64,000 nucleotides of DNA from Desulfogranum marinum (GTDB lineage Bacteria; Desulfobacterota; Desulfobulbia; Desulfobulbales; Desulfobulbaceae). Below, piece by piece: positions 53,343 to 61,456 of the stretch. The DNA lies in the NCBI RefSeq assembly GCF_016918565.1, contig NZ_JAFFQD010000016.1, positions 1 through 64,000 on the forward strand. The letters are read 5' to 3'. Within the stretch, counting starts at the first letter, position 1; every line of letters begins with the position of its first letter. The position numbers were made by a program, and so were the translations under genes. Below the pieces are notes generated by a model. It was not told where the DNA came from. It did not search any database and was given only the letters and a program-made list of their open reading frames with translations.

Positions 53343-53849
53343 ATGCGTATGCTGTTGGTCCTTACAATTATCAGTGTAACTGTTTGTGCCTGGTTGGGAA
53401 TTTTGCCTTACACTGCCGTAAAGGCTTACGGAGAGGAAACGGTGCCCTCTAGTGACCAAGCCATCGAAGACATTATTTCGGGAGCACCTTCTCGGCAATT
53501 ATCTGCACCTCTTCCGACCCAGGAGGAGTCTGCCCTTGACATTGCCTTTTATACCAAGGATGCCGAATTTCGAATGTTACAGGAAAAGCATCGGATATGG
53601 CTGCTGGGGGGTATCGTCGTCTCTACTCCGTTGATGTTGGCGCTGGTTTTATTCTGTCTAAAAAAAATACCCAACTGTTCCAGTGAGTCGCTGGTAAATG
53701 CGGTGGGACTTATCCTGGTAATCGAGGGAACCATTTTCATGGCTGTGTCGGCCCTGACAACAGAACAGTTGACTGCGCCCATCGGCCTGCTCGGTGCTGT
53801 TGCAGGCTATTTGTTTGGTTCGGCTAGACGAAGGTCGGAGCAGCCTTGA
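53343..53849 (+). CDS. Small membrane protein with exported N terminus, unknown
   Basis: The 168-residue product has an N-terminal signal or anchor (about residues 3-28), a Ser/Pro/Glu-rich periplasmic segment, and two or three membrane helices (about 88-108, 119-138 and 143-160), ending in a basic ARRRSEQP tail. GGGAGG precedes the ATG at good spacing. It probably forms an operon with the small exported protein 21 nt upstream. No family recognised. Confidence 0.6.
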   Translation: MRMLLVLTIISVTVCAWLGILPYTAVKAYGEETVPSSDQAIEDIISGAPSRQLSAPLPTQEESALDIAFYTKDAEFRMLQEKHRIWLLGGIVVSTPLMLALVLFCLKKIPNCSSESLVNAVGLILVIEGTIFMAVSALTTEQLTAPIGLLGAVAGYLFGSARRRSEQP

Positions 53850-54091
53850 TTGTTTGTAGGTTTGTTGCACGGAAACTGTTGGGTCGTGCTTCACTCATAG
53901 GCGGTCAGAGCATTTTGCACACCGAGGTTTCGAAGTCGGGGCTTATTTGCCAAATGGACCTGTTTAAGCTCTATAGAGCCCTGCAGAGCAGGTACAGTTT
54001 GTACAAACTGGTAAAAATCTTTGATTCGGCACAATAGGCAAAATAGTTACGTTGCAGGTTCATTTATTGACCTTATTCATGGGGAAGTGTG

Positions 54092-54361
54092 ATGGACAAG
54101 ATACTTATTGGCATTGTAAAAAATGGCGTTTTTGAACTTGTATATCCGGAAGGCCGTCCTTTTTCTTCTTTCCGGCTGACTTCAACCCGCATGCAGGACA
54201 GTGTCCCTCCGGAAAACGGAGAATTGAACCTGGTCGAGTACGAAGAAAATGCTATTGCCGTTTCCGGAAATGCCAACAGAGAGTGGATTTATTCGGCCAG
54301 TATTGTGGATACAGGTGACCCGATTGTTACAGCTCTTGTTCGTAAGGTGTTTGCCGCCTGA
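54092..54361 (+). CDS. Small beta-rich cytoplasmic protein, unknown
   Basis: The 89-residue product has no signal peptide and consists mostly of predicted short strands (ILIGIVKNGVFELVY, LNLVEYEENAIAV, EWIYSASIVD) with a final helix (DPIVTALVRKVFA). The plan is that of a small SH3-like or OB-like barrel. ATG 54092 follows GGGGAA. It follows the protease genes on the same strand with a 240-bp gap. An inhibitor or adaptor role for the proteases is possible but unsupported. Confidence 0.55.
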   Translation: MDKILIGIVKNGVFELVYPEGRPFSSFRLTSTRMQDSVPPENGELNLVEYEENAIAVSGNANREWIYSASIVDTGDPIVTALVRKVFAA

Positions 54362-54666
54362 CTGCTGTTTAGAATCCTTTAGGTATGTATGCCGCCTATC
54401 GTGGTACATGGTGATGCAGCATTTTTGACGGCGTACATCCAGAATGTTTTCTATTTTGGGGAAGAGAGGGACAGACATGGTGCAAAATAAAAAAAATGGA
54501 AGGCAACTTTGCTCTACTCCCGGCAGGCCGGCAGTAAGACTGTTTTTAACCTGTGAGCAATTGAAACTGCATTTGGCCGGTGTCTAGAAAAATGAACTAA
54601 CAGCTGGTTACTCGGTGGATGTACCGGGCAAACCAGCGTGTACAAAACACCCATAAAAGGAGCAGA
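54362..54666. other. 300-bp intergenic stretch before the SYLF lipoprotein gene
   Basis: No convincing coding frame and no clear terminator. The SYLF gene promoter must lie here but no confident boxes are seen. Confidence 0.35.
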
Positions 54667-55344
54667 ATGATGGAAATGTTAAGACGAGTAATCCTTACAG
54701 CCGTTGGTTTTCTTTTTTTATCGGCATGTTGCGCTTCTCCAATGCTTGCTGCCGATGATTTCAGTAAACCCGAAGAATTGGTAGCAAAGGCAACTGCTGT
54801 TTACAAGAGTTTTTTGGGTGACCCTAACATGGAATGGTTTAGAAAAAATGTCAAAAAGGCAAAAGGCGTCTTCATTGTGCCACAGATGCTTAAAGCCGGA
54901 TTCTTCATCGGCGGTTCAGGAGGAAGCGGTGCGCTGCTCGCACAGGATTCGAAAACAGGCAAGTGGAGCTATCCCGCATTCTACACGATGGGATCGATCT
55001 CTTTTGGCCTGCAGGTTGGTGCAGATGCATCTGAAATTATACTGATGGTGATGAGCGATAAAGGGCTGCAAGCTATGTTGTCAACTGAATTCAAGCTTGG
55101 TGGGGACGCCACTGTCGCTGCCGGCCCGGTCGGGGCTACCAACAAGGCCCAAACAGCTGATATCCTCGCTTTTGGGCGATCAAAAGGTGCCTTTATCGGG
55201 CTGAGTGTCGAAGGCGCGGTAATCGCTCCAAGAGAGAAATGGAATACAGAGTATTACGGCAAGCCGGTGCGTCCTGTGGATATACTTGTCCAGCAGAATG
55301 TAGAAAATTCGGGAGCAGACTCGTTACGTCAGGCACTTCCATAG
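54667..55344 (+). CDS. SYLF (Ysc84-like) domain lipoprotein
   Basis: The product of 225 residues starts with a lipobox (LSAC, Cys21). The rest is a SYLF/BPFS domain: an N-terminal helix (KPEELVAKATAVYKSFL), 'KKAKGVFIVPQMLKAGFFIGGSGGSG', a 'YTMGSISFGLQVGADASEIILMVMSDKGL' core and the closing KGAFIGLSVEGAVIAPR segment. Family knowledge: SYLF domains bind phosphoinositides or other lipids in eukaryotes and are common envelope lipoproteins in Gram-negatives. AAGGAG precedes the ATG. A stem-loop follows the gene. Confidence 0.88.
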   Translation: MMEMLRRVILTAVGFLFLSACCASPMLAADDFSKPEELVAKATAVYKSFLGDPNMEWFRKNVKKAKGVFIVPQMLKAGFFIGGSGGSGALLAQDSKTGKWSYPAFYTMGSISFGLQVGADASEIILMVMSDKGLQAMLSTEFKLGGDATVAAGPVGATNKAQTADILAFGRSKGAFIGLSVEGAVIAPREKWNTEYYGKPVRPVDILVQQNVENSGADSLRQALP

Positions 55345-55367
55345 AAAAGGAAATAAGTTTTTTACCT

Positions 55368-55402
55368 CCTTCAGCAGTGCGTTTTTGTCGTACTGCTGAA
55401 GG
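55368..55402. terminator. Stem-loop between convergent genes
   Basis: CCTTCAGCAGT (55368-55378) and ACTGCTGAAGG (55392-55402) pair perfectly over 11 bp with a 13-nt loop. It lies between the convergent SYLF (plus) and C69 peptidase (minus) genes and may serve both, although a T run is missing on the plus side. Confidence 0.55.
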
Positions 55403-55443
55403 GGCCGTACTATCCACTTTATGAATTTTTAGTTCTCGCTCAC

Positions 55444-57192
55444 TTATTTTGCCTCAGGTTGCTCATAGGTCGTCGGACCATTTACCCAGGACGTGGTTTT
55501 TAGCCATTCCTGCGGATAACCAACCTTATGATTTAATTCTCCAGGATAATTCATCCCGCCATCAGCATATTTTACGATGAGCATATCAGCAAAATTCTGC
55601 CAGGTCTCAAAGACATTTTGCGCAGTATTGACACTGAACTCAGTAAGATAGGCAGTGGCAGCCGCTGGGTTTTGTTTAAACAGGGAAAGAGCCTCTTTGT
55701 CTGCTTGAGCGACTGCTTGAAAATGTTCTTTTTCTAGCGGATCACGCACATCAACGATGTCCTGGTGTACACCCGAATAATTAATGGCAGCCCAATTCTC
55801 GACAAAGTTAAACGCCCAGAAGGCAGAATCTCTGGTGTAGTATCTTGGGTCAGCTGTGGAATACGGTTCTGCAACTTTTGTCGTTCCCACGTAGAGAGGC
55901 GTATAGGCTGTTTCCGAAGGTTTTGACAGCCCAAACCAGAGCAGCCCGCCAATGGCATCCGGCAACCATGATCGGCCTTCACAGATAAAGGAATAGGTGC
56001 AGTAATAGACAGATAATGGCCGTTGCCATGCCCCGTCATGGTGTGCTTTCGGATCTGCCACGTCGCCTGCTGATTCATAGGGGCCAAGATAGCGGTATGG
56101 TACTCCGAAAGGACCGGCAGCAACGCCTTTGGTCATATCGAACTCTGTTCCTTCATAATGGTCGCGAAGCAGGTGCAGTACTTCGTGGCGGGTTACTTTG
56201 TGATCCGGGGTGATGGTTAATGGGTAGTCTCTTGTATATCCATCTTTAACCCATGGGCTGAGATGTAACGAGGGCGCAAGCTTGTCCATTACACGCCATA
56301 CCCTGCGTAAAGAGTAGTATGGGTGATTGTATTCGCCAAGGCTCACTGCGCGGAGCCAGTCCAATTGGCCATCTTCCGGTTTCCACCAGCCTTTAGCTTG
56401 GGCGACCTTATGCAGATTGGGACTAAATAATTGATCAGGATTATTGGGGTCAACCTCACGGATGCGTAGTTCATTCGCACTCACCACCATTTCGCCATCA
56501 GGTATTCTTTGCGCTACCCACAACCCGCCAAAGCTGTCGTCGCCGGGAACCATTTCAATCAACCACCCCTCTTTGGGATCAGCAACAGGCAATGTTTCAC
56601 CAGTTCCATGAAAACCATAGGTGTCGATTAAGTGCCCTATCAGTTCAACTGCTTCACGGGCAGTTTTGCATCTCTCTAAAGCTACACGAGCGAGTTCGGC
56701 ACTGTAAAAGAGGTGCTTGGGAGAGGGCTTTACATTTCCCATTTTGGTACCATTGGTACACTCACCAAACATCAGCTGATGTTCGTTCATGATACCGTAG
56801 TTGCCGTCAAAATAGGCGTATGTGTGTGCAACCTGGGGGATAAAGCCGACAGGCTTTGATTGTGGGACGCGTGTGTTGACGTATCCAGGCCCGCGGTCAC
56901 TGCCGGTATAGCGACGATAGACAAAGCTGCCGTATTCAGGTAATTCCCCTATGGATGTTGCGTCAAAGTAAACCGGGCGGGTGGAGCCTGGCTGATGGTC
57001 TGCAGCCGGGACGTAAACAAGGCGGGGATCGTTAAGGTGACCATCATCACTATGGCCGACATACATGGCCCCGCTTTCTGTGGCTCCAGGGGTAATAATA
57101 AAGGTGGTACAAGCCAATGCCTGAGAAGTAAAGAGTAGACCAGTGACCAGGGTTGTGGCGATGTGCCATTTTTTCACACTGTTTTTCTTCAT
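55444..57192 (-). CDS. Exported C69-family dipeptidase
   Basis: The 582-residue peptidase of the Ntn-hydrolase class has a signal peptide (MKKNSVKKWH...ALA) whose cleavage would leave Cys28 as the N-terminal nucleophile (ACTTFIITPGATESG), as in PepD-type dipeptidases. Other family segments are YVGHSDDGHLNDPR, 'YGIMNEHQLMFGECTNGTK' and the HLLRDHYEGTEFDMTKG region. It should work outside the inner membrane on small peptides. Its ATG overlaps the end of the serine dehydratase gene by 4 nt, giving an operon permease-sdaA-dipeptidase: peptides are trimmed outside and the amino acids are imported and deaminated inside. Confidence 0.9.
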   Translation of the reverse strand: MKKNSVKKWHIATTLVTGLLFTSQALACTTFIITPGATESGAMYVGHSDDGHLNDPRLVYVPAADHQPGSTRPVYFDATSIGELPEYGSFVYRRYTGSDRGPGYVNTRVPQSKPVGFIPQVAHTYAYFDGNYGIMNEHQLMFGECTNGTKMGNVKPSPKHLFYSAELARVALERCKTAREAVELIGHLIDTYGFHGTGETLPVADPKEGWLIEMVPGDDSFGGLWVAQRIPDGEMVVSANELRIREVDPNNPDQLFSPNLHKVAQAKGWWKPEDGQLDWLRAVSLGEYNHPYYSLRRVWRVMDKLAPSLHLSPWVKDGYTRDYPLTITPDHKVTRHEVLHLLRDHYEGTEFDMTKGVAAGPFGVPYRYLGPYESAGDVADPKAHHDGAWQRPLSVYYCTYSFICEGRSWLPDAIGGLLWFGLSKPSETAYTPLYVGTTKVAEPYSTADPRYYTRDSAFWAFNFVENWAAINYSGVHQDIVDVRDPLEKEHFQAVAQADKEALSLFKQNPAAATAYLTEFSVNTAQNVFETWQNFADMLIVKYADGGMNYPGELNHKVGYPQEWLKTTSWVNGPTTYEQPEAK

Positions 57193-58415
57193 ACAGATTC
57201 CTTATTATTATTATTATTTTCAAAAAAGGCTGTTGCCAGTCCACCTAAAGAAGTCTCACGATACAGGGAGAGTATATCGTGGCCTGTCTTACGCATGGTT
57301 TCCACAACCTTGTCAAAACTGATTAAATGCCGTCCATCTGTGAGCAGCGCATATTCGGCGCAGGCCATGGCCCTCACCGCAGCAAAGGCATTACGCTCGA
57401 TACATGGGACTTGCACGAGCCCCAGCACGGGATCACACGTTAAACCCAGATGATGCTCCAATGCCATCTCGGCCGCATATTCAATCTGATGTGATGAGCC
57501 CCCCATGAGTTGTGCCGCCGCACCGGCAGCCATTGCACAGGCCACTCCAACCTCTCCTTGGCAACCTACCTCTGCACCGGAAATGGAACCATTTTCCTTT
57601 ACCAGGTTGCCGATCAGGCCGGCTGTTGCCAGAGCGTTAATAATTGATCTGTCACTATGTCTTTTTTCATAGGAAGAGTAATACAGTACACTTGGTACGA
57701 TACCCGATGATCCGCAGGTAGGTGCGGTCACCACATACCCTCCGTCGGCATTTTCTTCAGCAACAGCCAAGGCATATCCGGAGAGTAAGCCTGTGCGAGC
57801 TTCACTTTCTTTGAGCCTTCTTGCCTTTACCATGACATCCCGAGCCTTTCTGGGCAGGTGAAGTCCACCATGGAGAACACCATCTTTATTTAACCCTCTA
57901 TCTATGGAAATTTTCATTTTTTCCCATATGTCAGCCAGGTAGGTGTTGATAAAGTCAGGTTCTTCTGAGTCTTCCACCAGCTGCCAAAGAGGCCTGCCGG
58001 AATCGATTGCCCATTGCAGTACATCCTGCATGGAGGATTGAGTATACATTTGAGGGTGCTCACTTTCACTGCCTTCTTGTTCACGCAGTTCACCGCCGCC
58101 GATGGAAAAAGTCGTCCATTCCTGGGAGCATTGGCCGGCACTATCCAGTGCCTCGAATTTCATTCCATTTGGATGAAAGCTTAATGGCTCGTTGTGCCAG
58201 ATGATCTCACACGGTGCCGGGGAGAGCCCCTGCATAACGGCCTGATCCGTTAAGTGCCCTTTCCCTGTCAGGCTTAAGCTGCCGTAGAGGGTGACTCGGT
58301 AAGCGGCAGCATCAGGTGTTCTCAATTTAAAGATATCAGCAGCATTTCGTGGGCCGATGGTATGGCTTGAAGAAGGTCCCATGCCGTAACGATATAAATA
58401 TCGGAGCGATTGCAT
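57189..58415 (-). CDS. sdaA: L-serine ammonia-lyase (iron-sulfur)
   Basis: The 408-residue enzyme converts L-serine to pyruvate and ammonia with an oxygen-labile [4Fe-4S] cluster. The N-terminal beta domain carries GMGPSSSHTIGPRNAA. The catalytic alpha domain shows VTAPTCGSSGIVP, NGSISGAEVGCQGEVGVA, a GGSSHQIEYAAEMALEHHLGLTCDP segment and VPCIERNAFA, with Cys residues typical of the single-chain SdaA type. It starts 1 nt after the transporter stop and overlaps the dipeptidase start by 4 nt. Confidence 0.93.
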   Translation of the reverse strand: MQSLRYLYRYGMGPSSSHTIGPRNAADIFKLRTPDAAAYRVTLYGSLSLTGKGHLTDQAVMQGLSPAPCEIIWHNEPLSFHPNGMKFEALDSAGQCSQEWTTFSIGGGELREQEGSESEHPQMYTQSSMQDVLQWAIDSGRPLWQLVEDSEEPDFINTYLADIWEKMKISIDRGLNKDGVLHGGLHLPRKARDVMVKARRLKESEARTGLLSGYALAVAEENADGGYVVTAPTCGSSGIVPSVLYYSSYEKRHSDRSIINALATAGLIGNLVKENGSISGAEVGCQGEVGVACAMAAGAAAQLMGGSSHQIEYAAEMALEHHLGLTCDPVLGLVQVPCIERNAFAAVRAMACAEYALLTDGRHLISFDKVVETMRKTGHDILSLYRETSLGGLATAFFENNNNNKESV

Positions 58416-58416
58416 A

Positions 58417-59670
58417 TTAGTTCCTTGGTTGAGGTGGGGTGGTGTCGAAATCTACCTGGTGGTATTCCACATGTGGCTGCAGCTGCAGCATGCCTACTTC
58501 CTGCATCACTTCAACCACCAGTACTGATCCTGCAAAAAGCAGGGTCACTGCAGCTGCAATTTTTATCCCCTTGCCAAGTGATTTGTTCATAAGCGTAATG
58601 CCCGCTGGAAGGATGCCGAAAAGAGTTATAATCCCAATGCCTCCAACCACATTCAATGCTTTAAGGAAAATGTCAGGATAAAAAATGGCGGTGAATAATG
58701 GTGGGGCAAAGGTAAGAAAAACAACAAGCGGGCGCGGCGTCGGTAATTTGGAACCAAGAAGCAGGTCTTTGATAAAATTCATCAATCCCACACCATTGGC
58801 AAGAAAGGATGTGCAAATGGCCACTATGGCAAACAGGGAGGCAACAAGTGTAAAGACCACCGAGTTCAACTGAATACCCATGGGGACGGTTGCAGGTATA
58901 TTGGAATGATATGATTGTAAAATTGAATTTTCACCGGTGAGAGGTAACACCCCAATCCCCACAGCTACCCATGTCATGTTCATGACAAATGCCAGCAGCA
59001 TGCCAAGCATAACAGAGCGCTTAAAAGCGGCCACATCATACTGGAGCTCAGCTACCACCACCGGGATAATATTGTGAAAATGAAAAGCGGTAACAATGAT
59101 GGGTAAAGTAGCGGGCAGGAAGTCCCAGTCCTGGTAGCTCAATTTAACAGGTTTGACATGACTGCTGCCGATAAACGTTAGGATCGCAAAAGCAGCAGCA
59201 AGAAAAATAATGAATACTGTGTTGAGTTTTTGAATAAATTTTAAATTGATACAGGTTATGACAATCAAAAATCCCGCAAAGCATAAAAAGAGCGGCAGGT
59301 TCTCGTCATTGATTCCTGCCATTGAGCTAAGAACCTTAGCGCCTCCTGTAAAGTACGCTGTTAACAGTCCGTACAGGATGACAATATTTGCGGCAACAGC
59401 AACCCATTTGCCAATGTTGCCGAAATATTTTTGGTAAAGAGAGGGGTAATCAAAAGATGCCTGTTCCCGGTTAAGCTGCACTTGATTGCCAAGGATTAGA
59501 GCGGTGAAGAACATCATTGCGCCGCCTGCAACCATGGCAATCAAAGAAGGGAAAAATCCGGCTAGACCGGTATTAATAGGTAGCCCTAGAATACCGGCGC
59601 CAATAAGGTTACCTGTGATCATGCATGCTGTTATCAATACAATTTGCCAGTTTGTTTTGCTTTTGCTCAT
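58417..59670 (-). CDS. Aromatic/hydroxy amino acid permease family transporter
   Basis: The product of 417 residues is an eleven-helix secondary carrier of the hydroxy/aromatic amino acid permease family (TnaB, TyrP, SdaC relatives). The N terminus has ITACMITGNLIGAGILGLPINTGLAGF, and a charged 'FKRSVMLGMLLAFVMN' segment marks the mid-loop. The adjacent serine dehydratase suggests serine as substrate, while the sequence itself looks as close to the tyrosine/tryptophan group. ATG 59670 follows GAGGGAG. It is the first gene of the operon. Confidence 0.85.
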   Translation of the reverse strand: MSKSKTNWQIVLITACMITGNLIGAGILGLPINTGLAGFFPSLIAMVAGGAMMFFTALILGNQVQLNREQASFDYPSLYQKYFGNIGKWVAVAANIVILYGLLTAYFTGGAKVLSSMAGINDENLPLFLCFAGFLIVITCINLKFIQKLNTVFIIFLAAAFAILTFIGSSHVKPVKLSYQDWDFLPATLPIIVTAFHFHNIIPVVVAELQYDVAAFKRSVMLGMLLAFVMNMTWVAVGIGVLPLTGENSILQSYHSNIPATVPMGIQLNSVVFTLVASLFAIVAICTSFLANGVGLMNFIKDLLLGSKLPTPRPLVVFLTFAPPLFTAIFYPDIFLKALNVVGGIGIITLFGILPAGITLMNKSLGKGIKIAAAVTLLFAGSVLVVEVMQEVGMLQLQPHVEYHQVDFDTTPPQPRN

Positions 59671-60498
59671 GCTCCCTCTTGAAAATGAAAAAACAAAAGT
59701 TGTGGTCTCACCTCTATAAGAAAAGGCGGTCGATTTGCTGCAGGCGCAACCTGTTGCCGGCAATAGGACGTATTTTGTCGGCGAGCAAAAGCACTTACTC
59801 GAGTATTGTATATGTGCTCGAGTTAATTGGTCAAATTTGTTTGGGGATTATTTTATTTTTTTTAGGGAAAATCAATAACGACAGAAAAGACTGTGGACTA
59901 ACAGCGAAAGGCCGAAGCGAGAGGAAAAGATACTTTTTTTAAGAAAAGTGAGTTGGCTGTTACACACGGGCAGGCAACACTCTTCAATTATGTGTATTTA
60001 ACCCGAATTTTCCATGAGGGTTTTATGAAAAAACGAGTGATTTCAAGTTTGTTCAAACTCTGTTACGCATGGTCGTGTGAGAAAACATGAGTTTGAACCG
60101 TGATAATTAGCAGGAAACTTTAGTTTTCTTAATTTGTTGGAGAAAATTATAATTATAATGAAATATTTTGAGCTCTTACAAGGCTAGTGTCAAGTGAAAA
60201 ATAAATGGAAATATAATAAAATCTAATGGGTGGAAGAGCTCCAGCCCTGTGGTTATTCTGTTGACTCATGTCTCCTCAGGTCATAGACTTCAATATGAGC
60301 CGATTTCTGCTATTTGTCGTCCGTGAAAGTAGCTCGTCGGCAGGCTCTTAAGGGTTATATGGTTTGCAGGTAAATGTTTTTTTTGATTGGGTCTCGTCTC
60401 TTGGTTACTTCAACCAACGCCTCACTGATTATGCGTAATAGTCATGCTCTTCGTTGATTGATCGAGAGAAGATTTCAAGCTTGGAGGGGGAAAGTTTT
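59671..60498. other. Intergenic region between the divergent permease and hydrogenase operons
   Basis: About 830 bp without convincing coding frames. The permease side holds paired CTCGAG dyads (59797-59824). The rest is AT-rich with no clear sigma-54 or FNR-type site before the hydrogenase genes. Confidence 0.4.
59797..59824. promoter_or_regulatory. Paired CTCGAG dyads upstream of the permease operon
   Basis: ACTCGAGT (59797-59804) and GCTCGAGTT (59816-59824) are two short palindromes with centres 19 bp apart, about 130-150 bp upstream of the permease start. The spacing is roughly two helical turns, so they could be one operator for a regulator of serine or peptide use. Chance is possible. 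Confidence 0.3.
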
Positions 60499-61434
60499 GT
60501 GAAGACCGCATATTGGTTACAAGGAGGGGGGTGTGGAGGAGACACCTTTTCCTTTTTAAGTAGTGAATTCCCAAACGTTGTAGAATTATTGCATTCATTG
60601 AACATTAAATTACTCTGGCACCCTTCATTTTCTCATGTATCACCAACTGAGCATGATCAATTATTTACACGGATTTTGACAGGTGAGCAGCCTTTGGATA
60701 TTCTGTTGGTGGAAGGTTCAATTATCTGTGGACCGGCAGGAACGGGAATGTTCCATACCAAAAACGGTCAACCCAAAAAAGAAATTGTCTTCAGCCTCGC
60801 ATCAATGGCTCAAAATGTTCTGGCTGTTGGTACATGTGCCTCATTTGGAGGATTCGGATCAGATACCGTCATCGAGGCCAAGGGGTTACAGTTTACTAAA
60901 CGGGAAAAGGGGGGATTTCTTGGTGTTGACTTTACCGCTCAATCGGGTCAACAGGTTATTAACCTTGCAGGCTGTCCCTGCCATCATGACGTAATTACCG
61001 GAGCCATTGCATCGGTTGCTAATGGTATTCAGCTGGAACTTGATAAATATCAGCGTCCGCTTGAATGGTACGGTACAACTGTGCACCAGGGCTGTACCCG
61101 TAATGAGTATCATGAATACAGGGTCGAAGAATCTGATTTTGGAGAGATGGGCTGTCTGTTCTTTCATATGGGTTGCGCTGGGCCGCTGGTGCCCGGCCCT
61201 TGTAATAAATTACTCTGGAACCAACAATCCTCAAAACCCAGGGCAGGGGTTCCTTGTTTCGGCTGTACGGATCCTGAATTCCCTAAAGCTTCACCTTTCT
61301 TCGAAACTCCCAATATTGAAGGCATTCCACTCTCGCTTCCCATGGGAGTAAACCGCGCTCATTACATGGTGTATAAAGGTATGGCCGCTGCTGCAGCACC
61401 TGAGCACCTTCAGAAAAGAACCTCGAAAGTATAA
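60499..61434 (+). CDS. Cytoplasmic [NiFe] hydrogenase small subunit with Asp at a proximal-cluster position
   Basis: The product of 311 residues has neither a Tat signal nor a C-terminal anchor, so it should be cytoplasmic. The proximal-cluster motif is GGCGGDTFSFL, with Asp15 where most small subunits have the second Cys; the later VGTCASFGG and LAGCPCHH supply the other ligands. Downstream motifs H-x-x-C...GC...GC-x-GP...C and GVPCFGCTDPEFP supply the other two clusters. The preferred start is GTG 60499, preceded by GGAGGGGG. A TTG at 60454 is also in frame but has no ribosome site. The large subunit follows after 22 nt. Group assignment is uncertain. Confidence 0.88.
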   Translation: MKTAYWLQGGGCGGDTFSFLSSEFPNVVELLHSLNIKLLWHPSFSHVSPTEHDQLFTRILTGEQPLDILLVEGSIICGPAGTGMFHTKNGQPKKEIVFSLASMAQNVLAVGTCASFGGFGSDTVIEAKGLQFTKREKGGFLGVDFTAQSGQQVINLAGCPCHHDVITGAIASVANGIQLELDKYQRPLEWYGTTVHQGCTRNEYHEYRVEESDFGEMGCLFFHMGCAGPLVPGPCNKLLWNQQSSKPRAGVPCFGCTDPEFPKASPFFETPNIEGIPLSLPMGVNRAHYMVYKGMAAAAAPEHLQKRTSKV

Positions 61435-61456
61435 CTTGATCAAGGCAGAGGAAGGT

